Notes under the pieces: generated by a model
What the model was told of the DNA's origin: nothing
Database searches by the model: none
What the model saw: only the letters and a program-made list of their open reading frames with translations
Translations under genes and position numbers: made by a program
In this document: positions 46,402 to 58,600 of the stretch, piece after piece
Numbering within the stretch: the first letter of the stretch is position 1
Layout: the number at the start of each line of letters is the position of its first letter
NCBI GenBank assembly: GCA_021234155.1
Contig: JAJEKV010000041.1
Span: forward strand, 9,631,018 to 9,695,017
DNA from: Isoetes taiwanensis
Lineage: Eukaryota; Streptophyta; Lycopodiopsida; Isoetales; Isoetaceae
DNA: 64,000 nucleotides
Direction of reading: 5' to 3'

Positions 46402-46811
46402 TCTTTCAATTTCCATCATAACTTGCAAACCAAAGCTCCGTTTCAGTAGCAACGACATCCGTTGGAAAGCATGCAGAACAATCTAAAAATAATGCTAGGC
46501 ATAAAATTTTCAAATTTCTGCTCTAGATATGTCAAAAATGGAAAAATGCACTGGCTGTGCTAGTTTCACAGCAGACATGTAAAAGGCATTACATAAAGAG
46601 GTCTAATATTCAATTTCCATCATAACTTGCAAACCAAAGCTCCATTTCAGTAGCAACGACATCCGTTGGAAAGCGTGCAAAAAAATCTAAAAATAATGCT
46701 AGGCATAAAGTTTTGAAATTTCTGCTCTAGATATGTCAAAAATGGAAAAATACACTGGCTGTGCTAGTTTCACAGCACAGCATGTGAAAGGCATTACATA
46801 AAGAGGTTTAA
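46402..46811. repeat. Two tandem units of about 206 bp
   Basis: tcaatttccatcataacttg starts at about 46406 and again at about 46611. Both units run to cattacataaagaggt.taat. They differ at about one base in 20. No coding sequence. Possibly LTR or satellite-derived, flanking the MULE site. Confidence 0.8.
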
Positions 46812-46819
46812 TGTACTAC

Positions 46820-46922
46820 GTAATGCACGCCTGTCAAGATTCCGGCTTTAATTTTTTTCGTCTCGCCTCGATGCGGCGGAGCCGCCTCGAAAAAATTATC
46901 TGGGAATCTTCCAGTGCATTGC
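46820..46922. repeat. Long imperfect hairpin, about 100 bp
   Basis: Arms pair over about 35-45 bases: cgtaatgcac ... caagattcc ... taatttttttcg against cgaaaaaatta ... gggaatctt ... gtgcattgcg. The loop holds an inner palindrome, ggcggagccgcc. It could be a very small fold-back element or a hairpin RNA source. Confidence 0.6.
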
Positions 46923-46933
46923 GGACCTAATCT

Positions 46934-47881
46934 ACGGATGGTTTAAATTTCCACTTAAATTGTGACGCCTGGCGGCTTCTTCTTTCTCTATCTTGCTGTT
47001 CCGGCAGAGTTCTTGTGGTAAATCCTAAAACAGAGAAGAAGCCCGGTGGTTCAAAGAGTGGCCATGCTACACTGGGAGCATCCAAATCCGTCGCCTTTAA
47101 CCCCAAGAAAGACAAAAAAAGAAATTAAAAGAGCTGACAAAGTGGATGTAGCAGAAGTCGAAATAGAAAATGATAATGCTTCAAAGCGAAGATTTTGCAA
47201 ACTCACGATGGCTTAGTGCCGACCGGTCTGGGAGCGAGGAAGCGTTCGATTACACTCTATTAAAGCTTGGATAGGGTCGAAAAACTAGAAGTAAGAGGGG
47301 CGATTTTTCTACTGCGGTATTCTTTGATGAAATGCAACTCAGTCCGCGATCACGAGCGGCGATGCTTACGCAGCGGCGATAACAAGATCTATCAATACAT
47401 GATAGTGCATGCAATGGAGATCTTAAAATTACCTCTTTTCCCTCTCAAAAGCTCTTCTCCAGGCGGGCTCAGATTGAAGCCGCTATAATAAAAGCTATGG
47501 CTTCAACCTTGGATTTGCGCCATATCCGACCTTGCAAATCGGCTTGCTCCTACCTTGGCCCGAATCTGGTTGCCACATTGGCTGCCTTGGATATCCAAGA
47601 AATAAAAGAAGAGAAATCCCTACAAAAACAACTGCCGGATCTGATAACGAAAAGAAAGAGCCTACTCCGTCCGGCAGGAAAGGCCACAGCTCTGTTTCTC
47701 GGCTGTGGCGATCATGCCGAAATAGCTTGCTGTTCTTGGCGATGAACCCTGTTTCTTGAATGCCATAGAAGGGCTCGAAGAAGAGGCAAGACGGCATGGG
47801 CTAAGCGGCGCCGCTCCAGAAAATGCGGGAAGTTTTTCCGCCAAATAAAATTAAAGGAATATGGACGTAATTTAAACCATC
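46934..47881. mobile_element. Putative small inverted-repeat element
   Basis: Left end acggatggtttaaatt (46934) and right end aatttaaaccatccgt (to about 47881) are perfect inverted repeats of 16 bp in a 0.95-kb segment. Similarity may extend outward (agtgc ... taat on both sides). Minus-strand frames inside (47797-47495, 47844-47662) look coding-like but are unrecognised. No clear target duplication. It may be a Pack-MULE or another non-autonomous DNA element. Confidence 0.45.
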
Positions 47882-48624
47882 CGTGTATTACATTCTGGCA
47901 CTAATATATTGTACAATAAAGGATCGCCAACGAAAAGATGCCCCATTTATCTCATTCCCGCATGGATTTCTTTGCTAGTGGGACTTAGAAATAGAGGCTT
48001 TGCTAGTCAGACTTACAAATAGTGTAGGAATTATAAAATGCCAAAAGCTAGGTGCTTTATCCATGAGCACCTATTAGAAAGTGCATGTTTCTGAAATTTA
48101 TAGTTTATAAAGGCTCATAGTAGTATCACAGTGTGGGCCTCATCTAGTCATAACCTAATTAAATAGAGTATTCATTCATGCTGCAAGGACTCCAAGAGTG
48201 CAGGGAAGAAGAGCAAGTACTCCTGTTTTATTGCAATGGATCAATCTTTAGGCTCCAAATCTGCATTTAACCAAATCAGAAGCGGCTTCTAAAGACGGAT
48301 CTTTAATTTGGGCATCATTATGCAGACATAATCTTTAACCTCAGAAGCGGCTTCTAAAGAAGGATCTTTAAGCACCATTTGCTTGCAAAACTACAACGGT
48401 CTAGTCTGGGAGACCTGCAGGACTGGCAGTCGGCCTGCTGGTTGAATCTTGCCATGTGGTTCTACCATGCTGGCAGGGGTATCAGCAAAGATGAAGGCTG
48501 CCTGGATTTTAAGCGACCGGAGCCATCTTAAAGCAAGTTCCACATAGTTCCTCAACAACAGGGCCTTCTCAACAGCAATATCTTTAGCAGAAGATATTTT
48601 TTTTATCTCTTTTTTCATTTTCAT
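47882..48624. other. No firm gene; short direct repeats and one minus-strand frame
   Basis: A 33-bp direct repeat (cagaagcggcttctaaaga.ggatctttaa) occurs at about 48279 and 48341. The minus strand at 48624-48391 encodes 77 residues with a Lys-rich start and a hydrophobic middle (VELALRWLRSLKIQAAFIFA), a possible exon of an unknown gene. gcatgtttctgaaatttat at 48087 repeats the MULE left flank. Confidence 0.35.
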
Positions 48625-51600
48625 ACATGCATTGATGATTTGTCCAACACGTCAATTAGCAGATTGATGAAGAAAGCCTACAGCACAGCAGCAAAAGAAG
48701 CAATTTGAGGCAAGATCAATCTGTGTCTGCCTGCACCGGAATAGCAGCAAAATTCATCCCCAATTCATGGTTATTTGTGCTTCTGCGCAAATTCCAACCA
48801 CAAGCATAATTTGAACTTCATTTCCTGTAGCAAATTAGACTTGGTACAGCGAAGAACAGAGTGGATTTTCGCTAATAAACAGGGGATCTCGGGCTAGAAA
48901 CAGGGAATATGACCTCTGAATCAAAACCTAGCATTAATGCTGGCATTCAACGAAATCATCAGCGAAGTTGGGCACGGCTTGAAAGGTAGGTCTAAGTTGA
49001 TGGCTGTACCAAGACTTGATCTAACAGCATCTAACACCGTACCAACAAGACTCTAACAGCGCTAATGTAATAAATCGGACAACAGTATCATGATATGTGG
49101 ACACATGGTATCCATTTCATTTGATCGGCATAGATATTTTTGTCCATAAACTGTATTAATCCTAATCGGCCTTAGATCATGCCTTCATAGACCTTAATCG
49201 GCACATTTTCGGTGATCTTCCTGTGTTTTATCATTCTAAAAGATTGCCGCTCTGTGGCAGAGGAGTTCTCTCCTGGGCTTTCTCAGATTAAACGGTTTGA
49301 AGCTAAATATTTGTCCTTGCTTTGGCTTTTCCCTTCTCTCTGCCTCGGATTTAAGAATTCAATGCGACAATCTATGAATTCACACTCAAATTTGGGTCTA
49401 TAGGCTAAACCACAAAATTGCAGAGGTCAATCTCGATCTTGGAAGTCCAAAATTTGCACAATTTGCTCTCAATTTAAGTAGATCTGCTTGAACTGTGGCA
49501 AACATCTCACTAAGCCATTCCAAATCGCTCTGTTCTCTCCTTCACCTCCGGCTCTCCACTCTTCTCCTTGCTTGCCCCTAATTTATTCTGATTTTACTTA
49601 GACAACCGAAAAAACACAAGTGACCACAACAGAGCCCTTTCCTCAGGCCCCTTCTTACCTGCCGCTCTGTCTCCGGCTGAATCCATCTGCTCCAAGCCTC
49701 CTTTCCCCAAGCCCACCCCTCCGTTCCTAACCTCAGCCTATCGCCGGAAAACGTCTCCAGAAAACCCAACCCGAAAACCATTTCCATTTTTTTTTTTTTT
49801 AGCAGGGTTGCCTAACCCCCCCTGCCCACTTTCCTGCGTTTCTAGCTATGCCACGTGTCGTGACACATCAGCAAAAATTATTGCAGGCCATTGGATCTCC
49901 AATATTTTGCATCGACGGCCTGTAAAATTAGAAAATACCCTGAAAATCTGGTTGCCTTCCTTTGCGCAGCTGAATTCCCTTCTCCGACCTTCCCTCCTCC
50001 GTTTCGGACGCCCGTATATCTACAAGCATACTGTTTCTGCTTTCTCGAATTCGATGGATGGGAGGGCGGACTTAAGCTGCGCGGTTTACTCCATAAAATA
50101 TCTTGTTCGTCTCAATATCTCCGTGAGGTACTCTCACAAACCCTACTAGAGGTAGCCAAGCCGGCAAGCTTGGGCTCACAGTAATCTTGTGGCAATGGAA
50201 TAGGCGGACCCTAAGCTCCAATAGAAGCATAGTTTTCTTTGGGATTTTGTGGATTCTTGGACCGTAGCTCTCTGCCGACCTCTCAAGAGATCTATTTCAT
50301 GTGTCATGATGGTTTATTTTCTTTGTATGTTTTGGCTTTACTTTCTTAAATCATTCTTACGTCCTAATATTTCTTGAGTTTGGCTATGGGTTATCGCGAT
50401 GGTTTTACGGCGGTTTGGCATTTCTGACTTATCTTTATCTTGAGCATGATCTTCGTAGTCCCAAAGCTAGATCTTGTCTTTATAAGTTTCGCAGACTATT
50501 TTCTTGTCTATATAGATTTAGATTCGACATCAAAAGGTTTGCGAAGTTTGCGAAGAACTCTTGGCCACTTGAGGTCTACTCATTTAAAATCTTAACCCGA
50601 TTGCTAGCTCCACAAAAGAGCTTAGATGTTACTAACAACGCTATATTGAAGCACGTTCGGTGACATGATGGTTGGCTTCGATCATAATTTTATTACGGTG
50701 AGCAGTTGTTATTAAAGGGAAACTGAGAACAAAGGGAACTACGGGGCTTTAATTTGACATATTCTATTTAAGAAGTGAAACATCGGTGAGTTCCAAGAAA
50801 GATCCTTTACATACTGACACATAGCAAGCATCAATTGATTTATTTTCATGGCTTCAAGCCGAAAAACAAAGCAGGACCATGAGCATTTTTGAAGGCTAAG
50901 CTCCGTTCTTGGAGTAAAAGCGTGCAAGGTTTTTCTTAGAGGGTCTGTTTTTATTAGGTAACCTTATGATTGCACCTTATAAATGATATCGAAATGCTCT
51001 ACACGGAAGAAAGTTCTTCAAAATACCTAAGCACAAAAAGGTTTGCTCTGTAATTTTGAGGAGTTAACAGATATAATTACTAGTCAATGTGGATTTTTAC
51101 GGATGTCAAAGCATTTATGTCAAATGCGAAGGGAAGTGCCTTTGCTAGGAGTAAGTGTGGGATCTAGTGAATAATGATGTAGAAATTGCATTAAGTTGGC
51201 CATTATATCTTTGTCCCACAGAAATTGTTTATAACATTACAGGAGGATCTAATGTTACTTTTCATGAAGTGAATACAGCTGCAGCTGAAGACATAATCTG
51301 TTCTACTATTCCTATATTGTCGAATATTCCTATATTGACCAGAGAAGCTCATATTCCTAGATGCGGGCATAATCTATTCCTATATTGTCCAGAGAAGTTA
51401 ATATTCCTGAGGTGTTTGGTTTTATCCAAATGTTAAAAATCACCCATGCGTTGTATTAAAATCACCCATATGTATTTGGGTTTGCTTGGAAAGTGTTTAG
51501 CAGTTGCCATGATATAATGGTTGATGCATAAAACTATTCATTAACAAATGGAGCTTAGACTATGTTCTCTCTTTAAATTGCAAAATTTGGTAATTCTTTC

Positions 51601-51861
51601 TAACATGTTTGGATGCACTACCTACGTAAATGTAAGGTAATCTACAATTCTGCCTGGATCACCAACGGCATGGTGCCACATGGCGACAATTCTTTTAAAG
51701 ATTGTTAACCATGATCTTATCTGCTGCGACAAGAGATTTTACCACGTTGTTCTATTGCAGCAAGAAATTTACCCAAGGATTCAAGAGTTTTACCCCTATT
51801 CTGCCCAGCATTTTGCCGATTTAACCCACAGAATTGTAGATTCCTTACATTCACGTTGCAT
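48625..51861. other. No recognised gene
   Basis: 3.2 kb of unassigned sequence. A T-run at 49788-49800 could be the poly-A end of a minus-strand retroposon. At about 51305-51410, ttcctatattgtccagagaag recurs in degenerate form. Frames of up to 113 residues at 49808-50184 overlap each other in two phases and have no known motif. Confidence 0.4.
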
Positions 51862-51957
51862 GAATGCGCCTCTGCCTTGAATTCCGGCGAGTCAGGCAGG
51901 CCTCCGGAAGCGCGTCGACCAGCCTTCCTCGCCGGAATTCAAGGCAGAGGGGCATTC
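51862..51957. repeat. 96-bp hairpin with 30-bp near-perfect arms
   Basis: The left arm (51862-51891) reads gaatgcgcctctgccttgaa then ttccggcgag. The right arm (51928-51957) is its reverse complement except for one mismatch (ggggcattc against gaatgcgcc). The loop of about 36 bases is GC-rich. It stands out from the AT-rich surroundings. Confidence 0.75.
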
Positions 51958-52048
51958 CTGTATACAGTAAGGCAATTACCTAGAACCAGAATGTGCATAA
52001 CATACTTCACATCTCTATACGAATGCAACATACTAATCTCAACTAACA

Positions 52049-52189
52049 CTATAGATCTCATTTAAGACCACATCCACTATTTGCATTATAGACTACTATC
52101 TTAAACAATCTTATGAAACTATAGATCTCATTTAAGACCACATCCACTATTTGCATTATAGACTACTATCTTAAACAATCTTATGAAAC
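52049..52189. repeat. Two perfect tandem units of 70 bp
   Basis: ctatagatctcatttaagac ... cttatgaaa appears twice in a row with a 70-bp period and no visible mismatch, so the duplication is recent or an assembly stutter. Confidence 0.9.
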
Positions 52190-52589
52190 GTTTGAGAGAG
52201 CAATAACTACTAACTACTATCACTTACAAACTTAGGCATCTCCAAAATGACAACAAAGACATCATTTACTTAAAATGGTAATTTGATCTTCAGTTCAAAT
52301 GCTACATTTGGCTTCCCGGCATGATACCACTTATACATTTAGCATTCTTTCTTCAATTTCAAAGCTTTCCGACATACAAAAAAACACCATCGACATCTAC
52401 ACACAAATACTACCCGTAGAAGTCAACAAATATGAACCTCAACATATGGTATCCCCTATCAACTTCCAAATGTGAACACCTAAACCTCTACCCCACAACT
52501 TCCCACCGAACTTCGAATTACCACAGACGAAAACCCAACGCAAGCCCGACTGCCTAGCCTTCTTCCCAACCCTGCAGTTCTGCTAGTTT

Positions 52590-53498
52590 TTTTTTTGTTA
52601 GTAATCTTATCTTATATTTAGTTAGAATAGAATATTATGATATGATATGATATGATATCCGATATATATCTCTAATATATAATTGTAATATGGAGGATAA
52701 GGGGCTAGATTAAACATAACTAATTCTTTAAATATTTAAATATTATTGGTTAGAGTTAGACAGGTGTAAGCTCTTAAATTTTTTAGAAATAAGTTTCTTC
52801 GTACGGCATAGAAGGTGCTAGAAGCTTATGCCACAGGTTCTAGAATCCTCCAGGATTCTCCTTGGCTTCGTATAAAAGATGGAGGGCAGCTTTTCGGAGC
52901 TCTGTTGACACAGTGTGACGATTTAGAGTAAGAGAGCTGCTACACTTTTCGGAATCGTATGTGCGCGCACGTGTTTTCATCGAAATGGGATGACAGATCT
53001 CTGGATATGTATGGAACTTGGGCGCTGGGCACAATGAACAAAATCAAAATTTGCTCTTCAATGGGAAGGAGCCAGAGATTGTAGCAGGTTGTGATTGGTT
53101 TGTAGAGCGGATTGTCTCAGATGATTTTAACTCTGCTAATCTGGGTCATTGATTAGAGGCTGCTAGCTTTGAAAAAGAAATGGTCGAAGCTCTATTAGAC
53201 TCTACGTTGCCGTGAATCTTACCTTCTATGGAAGGTCTAAATTGTGAGTAGAAATATTTTGAGTTAGAATGATTGAAAATAAAGCCGTTCTATCTGAACT
53301 AGATAATTGAAAAGAAAGTGTTCTGAGGTAGAACAGAGAAAAGAAAGGCTCTAAGCTCTGCAAAACCTCTAAGCTCTACTATGTTGGGCTTGAGTAGAAA
53401 TATTTATGAGTTTGATGTTTGAAAACAAAGTTGTTCTATTCCGAGTTAGACGAACTCAAATTGAAAATAAAGCTGTTCTAGATTCTCTTGGAGTTGCA
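52590..53498 (+). repeat. Possible Ty1/copia 5' LTR
   Basis: Begins tgttagtaatcttatctta and is AT-rich, with a pentanucleotide run (atgat, 52636-52660) and a TATA box tataaaaga at 52871, as in plant copia LTRs. The possible end at about 53498 is followed by caggttatcaggtac, a weak match to the iMet primer site TGGTATCAGAGC. Motifs ttgaaaa.aaagctgttcta repeat at 53270-53480. No matching 3' LTR is in the window, so this is tentative. Confidence 0.35.
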
Positions 53499-55496
53499 CA
53501 GGTTATCAGGTACTAGAAATAGATGAAAGGAATGAAATTAATGATCCAATTTTAGCTTGAACCGAATCGTCAGTATGTTAGGGAAAGGAACGGAGGCTTA
53601 TGTGCAGTGGTCTTTGTTAAACTGGCTCAATTTTTCATTGTGATTATGGAGATAAACAGGGAGTTTACTTGGATTCAATGCCAGCCATGGCACATAAAAA
53701 TGGCATCAATTCGACCGAAATCCAGTGCGATATAGGCACATTGTTTGTGATGATTACGTTTTATCGTCTGCGAAACTTGGCGTTAAAGGAAGCCGCCATG
53801 GTTTTAGATTGCCTATGTGCTTTGCAAGTTTTTGACAGATGCAGCATATGGCAAAATACTGTTTTGTCCTACCTATGAAAAGCAGATCTGAGAAGCGGCT
53901 GGTATCAAACGAGAAGAGGTCGCTGAAAGCAGAGCAAACGCAAATCTAACAACAAAGTTTATATGCTCTGGAAGGCATGCATGCATGCGTGCAGGTTAGA
54001 TCTGCAGGGCACACAAGTGCGAAAGAAAATGGGAGCAGAAGTTGCTGCACAAAGGTATGGATCATCGCCTTATGACTATCTACAAAGGTAAAAAAATAGC
54101 TCCTATTTATCGTAGCTCTATTTAGCCTTAATTAAGATCATAGTTCCGGCATCATAGGATAATTTGAGTTGGATGTGGTTTAAGAAGCCATTCGACTCTT
54201 ATCTACAAACGGTAGCTTTTCAAAAATTCGATGGCGTTCTAGGCGTGGCTTAGGTTAGATCGAGGAGGCGGCTAGATCGGAAGATGCTTCACAAGTAAAT
54301 CCGGGGTTTTCGGTTTTCTTAGAGCCTATTTATCGTAGCTCTATCCCAACCTTAATTAGGATCATATGAAAGATCATAGTTCCCGGGCGTCACAGATTAG
54401 TGACGGCATTTGAGACGTGTTGAGACATGTTTTACCTTGGCATGCGGTTTCCTTCCAGTTACGGCTTTAGTATTACCGGTGTTTGCTCATGTAATGTCGA
54501 GCAAATTGATCTTTAAATGTGATGTCGTCGGTTTAGCTGCAAAGGCATGTGCAATGCATGCTTTAGTAAAAACCTCGACATGACATGAGTAAAAGTTTTT
54601 TATCGATGAAGAGGGGCACAGTGGTGATTTCTACGGTACTAGCCTTTATATATGGCAATTATACGATTATGGCTTTTAATTCATCAACACAAAGGAATGC
54701 GGTCGATTTCTACGGTACTAGCCTTTATATGGCAATTGATGAATTGAGCAAATTTTGCTAGAAGGGCCTCCTCATTTTAGTTAAGCTGGAATAGACATGC
54801 TTCCTTCGGTTTTCAACTCATGGAGTGATTATAGATATGCATTTCCGTTAACAAGGGACTTTCCTTCAAATATCAATGTTTCTGGGAAATGGGAACAAAT
54901 TGATCCTTTTGAACAAAGCCCGATCATACGTTTTTTTTAAAGAAGGTGAAATGTTGATTGTAAATCGTTTCTTAGCGCTTTAACCTGATGGATGATTCTA
55001 TTGTGGTGAAGGCACTAGAAAGATTTGACTATGTCAGATTTCTGAAGCCATGGTTTACCATGCTGTTATCTTTGATTCTCTTATGATCATTGTCTGCCTA
55101 AAGATCACCAGTGCTAAAGTTGGGCTGTAGTATTTTTTTTACAAAAGAATCATCACGTACATTTACTAATTTAATACACATCCATATCAGCAAATCATTG
55201 TAAAGCCTTTGTCACTTCATCTGATTCATATTTTCTTGAGGCACCACTTACAAATGTATTTTGTAGGGATTGCAAATAGTATCGAGCTAAAGATCCGATG
55301 GGCAAGAGCACTGCCCGTGAAAGCTATTGATTGCTTTAAGGGTGCGAGAGAGCAATCCATAGGGTTTCTCGGAAGATAAGGAGCGGGAAGACCTCTTGCG
55401 AAGAATGGGTGGTGGTGGCTGGAGAAGCGTTGGAGGCGGAGAATTTCGGTGTTCGGAGACTAAACTAATATGCTTCATTCCTTAAAAGGCAATTCA
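53499..55496. other. Leader region without recognised gene
   Basis: Contains two local duplications: cctatttatcgtagctcta ... ttaatta.gatcata (about 54098 and 54322) and tttctacggtactagccttt (about 54638 and 54708). gcatgcatgcatgcgtgcag lies at about 53976. Might be a long leader of the copia element or unrelated insertions. Confidence 0.4.
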
Positions 55497-56130
55497 ATGG
55501 AGCAGCTTGCAGCAGGAAGGTATGTCATTGAGAAATTCAATGGGAAGAATTTTCATACTTGGCAAGTAAAGCTGAAATTCCATTTGATTGAAAAAGACCT
55601 ATTTGGAGTAGTAGATGGGGCACACCCAAAACCCGGCCCAGGGGCGGAGGGTGACAAATGGTCAATCAAGGATCGTAGAGCATTAGCTATGATTGGTCTT
55701 GGATTAGGAGATTCCAGGTGCATCATGTAGATTTTTCCAAGAGTGCAAAAGAAGTTTGGGAACATTGGGCGGTTGTTTGGATCTCAAACCAAACATTCTA
55801 AGGTCCTCTTGAAGAGAAAACTTTTTGAATTGCGCATGGAAGAAGGAGGAAATTTGACGGAGCATGTAAGCAGCCTGCGGTCCATCCTTCATCAATTGGC
55901 TGGCATAAATGCGGCGGTACCATAAGATGATGCTAAAGCGGTTCTATTCCATAGCCTCCCCCGTCTTATTCTCATATAGTCACAACATTGCAAATTGTTC
56001 AAGGCTTGTCTCTTGATCAAGTAATAGCATCTCTCCTTGAGGAAGAAAGAAGAATGAAGGAAGGAGATGAAGACTTCGGTCGCAATGTTTTGTGGCAGCT
56101 GACCACAAGGCACAAAGCGGATTAAGGGCT
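55497..56130 (+). pseudogene. Ty1/copia gag (UBN2 type)
   Basis: Starts M-E-Q-L-A-A-G-R and reads FNGKNFHTWQVKLKF, LFGVVDGAHP, KDRRALAMIGLGLGD, then after a stop at about 55727 KLFELRMEEGGNLTEHVSSL and ILHQLAGINAAVP. This order is the Gag of plant copia elements. It forms the capsid of the virus-like particle. Stops and frame changes (about 55727, 55924) inactivate it. The zinc knuckle and protease follow on the same strand. Confidence 0.85.
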
Positions 56131-56240
56131 GGTGGAGTCAAGAATTACAGGGCAGAAGCAAGTAGCGTAATCTTCATGCAAATCCAGCCCGGCATCCTTA
56201 AGTGGTAAGCCGTTTACCTCCAAGAAACCAAGGCCTCATT

Positions 56241-56490
56241 AGAATTAAAGGAGTATGTAATTTCTGTAAAAAGCACGGGCATTATGCAAGAGAGTGTAGG
56301 GCTAGGCAAGATAAAGGGAAAAGAAAAGGCCTTTAATGTTGAGATGGATGGCGAATCATGTCTCATGGTTTCTTGTGAGAGTAAAAGGCGTGGTTCAAAG
56401 CAAGAAGTCATTTGGATGGATTGCGGAGCTACTCAACACATGTGTCCAAAAAAATTACTTTCGGTTGGCGGACTTTCATCCGGGGAGTAA
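56241..56490 (+). pseudogene. Ty1/copia zinc knuckle and protease start
   Basis: C-N-F-C-K-K-H-G-H-Y-A-R-E-C at 56251-56292 is a perfect CX2CX4HX4C knuckle. Another frame then gives IWMDCGATQHMCPKK (about 56413-56457), the copia aspartic protease site with D-C-G-A in place of the usual D-S-G-A. The protease remainder (56490-56780) is scrambled. Confidence 0.85.
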
Positions 56491-56780
56491 GGAAAGTCAT
56501 GCTTGGAGATGATTACAACCATGTTATTACGGAATAGGAGTCTAAAATTGTTCTTGCTCAAGGCATCACTAGAACGATCCGAATGTATTGTTTTGTACTG
56601 GCATTACAAAGACATTGCTATCGGTAGGAGTTCTAGCGATTTGGGATACTCTATCTTGTTCCAGCGAAATGGATGCCAAGTTCTATCAGAGAACCATATC
56701 TTTGGTGGCAAATCGGAGTCGGTATTCATCATTGTGCCGTTTAGATGCCCATGTTGTAGTACCGAAACTATTGGAGCAGA

Positions 56781-57700
56781 CTCTATCGCGATGGCCCAAG
56801 GAGAAAATGTGCAACTAGACCTTTGGCACAAGCGGCTTGGACACTTCAATCAGAAAGCAATAATGGAAATGCATCGAAGAGCATTGGTAGAAGGCCTAAC
56901 CTGTCAAGCTATCAATAGGCAATATCATGTGATGCTTGTCTCCTTGGCAAGCATCACTTGGGATGTCATTTCCTAAAGGGCAAAGTGATGGCGAGCTCTT
57001 TGCAATCTTAGATCGAGTTCCACGGTGACATTTGTGGACCAATGCCGGTGGAATCCTTTGGGCGTAAAAGGTACTTTATTACCTTTATTGATGACTTCTC
57101 TTGGGGGTAGTTGTCTATTTGATAACCCGAGAAAAGTCAGAGGCTCTTGCAAAGTTTAAAATCTATCATGCAAGAGTTAGAGTGGAAGCTGGGCGCCATA
57201 TTCAAGTCCGCCGTAGTGATGGCGGAGGAGAGTACACATCCAATGACTTCAAGGCCTCTTGTCGGCAGCAAGGGATCCAACAACGAGGTCACTAATCCTT
57301 ATACACCACTGACAAAATGGCCTTGAGAAGGATGAATAGGACACTTGTTGAAGCCGTCCGCTGTATGTTAGCTAAAGCAGGGCTGCCTAAGCAATTTTGG
57401 GGAGAAGCCATTGTAACTGCTGCATATATCAGAAATAGAGTCATTGCAACTATTCATGGTAGAACTCCAAAAGAAATGTGGACAGGAAACAAGCCCAATA
57501 TTAATCACATGAAGACCTTTGGGTGCCTTGTCTATGTACATGTTCGGAATGAGCGCAGAAAGAAGCTTGATTGCAAATCTCGTGTTTGTATCTTCATGGG
57601 TTATCCTGATGGAGTCAAAGGGTTCAGAGTTTGTTCTCTTGTTGAGCGCAGGATATTCACAAGTAGAGACGGTAGTCTTTAGGGAGCACTTGATGTATAA
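56781..57700 (+). pseudogene. Ty1/copia integrase
   Basis: GAG-pre-integrase and zinc region: LDLWHKRLGHFNQKAIMEMH (about 56815-56875), then C-D-A-C-L-L-G-K-H-H (about 56929). Catalytic core: F-H-G-D-I-C-G-P-M (57019-57045), RYFITFIDDFSW (about 57070), RRSDGGGEYTSNDFKA (second Asp, about 57211-57258), and R-M-N-R-T-L-V-E-A-V-R-C-M-L (57330), where the conserved Glu before R-x-N-R-T is lost by a small indel. The C-terminal part is well kept: GLPKQFWGEAIVTAAYIRNR, TPKEMWTGNKPNINHMKTFG, CLVYVHV and CIFMGYPDGVKGFRV. Four or more frame breaks. Confidence 0.9.
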
Positions 57701-58130
57701 AGATCTTCGGGACATTGCCGTAGTTCCTGCCATTCCAGAGATTGATGCAGTCATCATTGAAGATGACCGTGATGCTCATGATGAAGATTTTACTGATTCA
57801 GCCATGGAGAACCATCAGAGACAGCAGATTGGACCTGATTTTGGCCCCCAAAGACCACTTTTACAGCCTCACAAGAGCTGCCCACTTTAGCACGGGGATT
57901 TCAGCAAGTGGGAGACCGCGGTGGAGCAAGTACTTCCACAACAGGAGGAGGTTTCAGATCTGATATAGTGGTGACCAGATCTGGACGCATCAGTAGACCC
58001 ACCTTGAAGTCTAGAGAAGCAGCAGCCCATGTCAAGAAGAAGCGGATGATGATGGTGCTTCCTGCTCCGATCATAGAAGAACCATCAAGCTTTGCCGCAG
58101 CCATGGCTGATCCTTATGCCAACCAGGACT
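57701..58130 (+). pseudogene. Linker between copia integrase and lost reverse transcriptase
   Basis: V-F-R-E-H-L-M-Y is the usual R-D-V-x-F-x-E region. An acidic spacer follows, then TRSGRISRPTLKSREAAA (57974-58027) and S-F-A-A-A-M-A-D-P-Y (58090), which normally precede the reverse transcriptase. Similarity then stops, so reverse transcriptase, RNase H and 3' LTR are missing. Confidence 0.75.
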
Positions 58131-58249
58131 CCGCATTCAGCCCGCCTCTAGATTTCCCATCAAACTGGGCCAGTTTCCTATTTTTCCATATACTGGTTAT
58201 GGCCGTATCAACCGTCTTACGGTACTCCTTGTCCCAGCGCTTTGCATGG

Positions 58250-58600
58250 TCACCAGATGATACAGACGCGACTCAGAGGACACAAAAGTGGTTGATTGTG
58301 AGGAGGTGGCACTATCCCTAGAGGAACTCCGACGACGTTTGGAATGGTGCCTCCTTTGTGCAGGCACGGGGCCTGGTTCAGGTGCAGGTGGCTGCTGTGG
58401 TGGTGGACTTGACGGTAACGGAGGTACAACTCCGGTCCGTCTTCCTGCATATGCTGTGGTGGATTGGCGTTTAGCACATAAGCTTGTAACTCGACTAATT
58501 GCCTCTTCATCAACATAAGTTCACCTTTCCGGTGTTAGTCTCACGGCATTGAGGGCGTCGCGGGCAGCGTTGCGTGCAAGATCTATATTGAGCATAAAAA
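58250..58600 (-). other. Minus-strand Pro-rich and Arg/Ser-rich coding-like segment
   Basis: From about 58590, the minus strand reads A-R-D-A-L-N-A-V-R-L, then MLMKRQLVELQAYVLNANPP. In a second frame it gives PSSPPPQQPPAPEPGPVPAQ and R-R-H-H-S-K-R-R-R-S-S-S-R-D. It looks like the low-complexity C-terminus of a nuclear protein or transposase, but I cannot assign it. It lies just beyond the end of the copia remnant. Confidence 0.35.

Noticed and set aside
57368-57757. 129-residue minus-strand frame over the copia integrase
   Set aside because: It is a shadow of the plus-strand integrase, which has family motifs.
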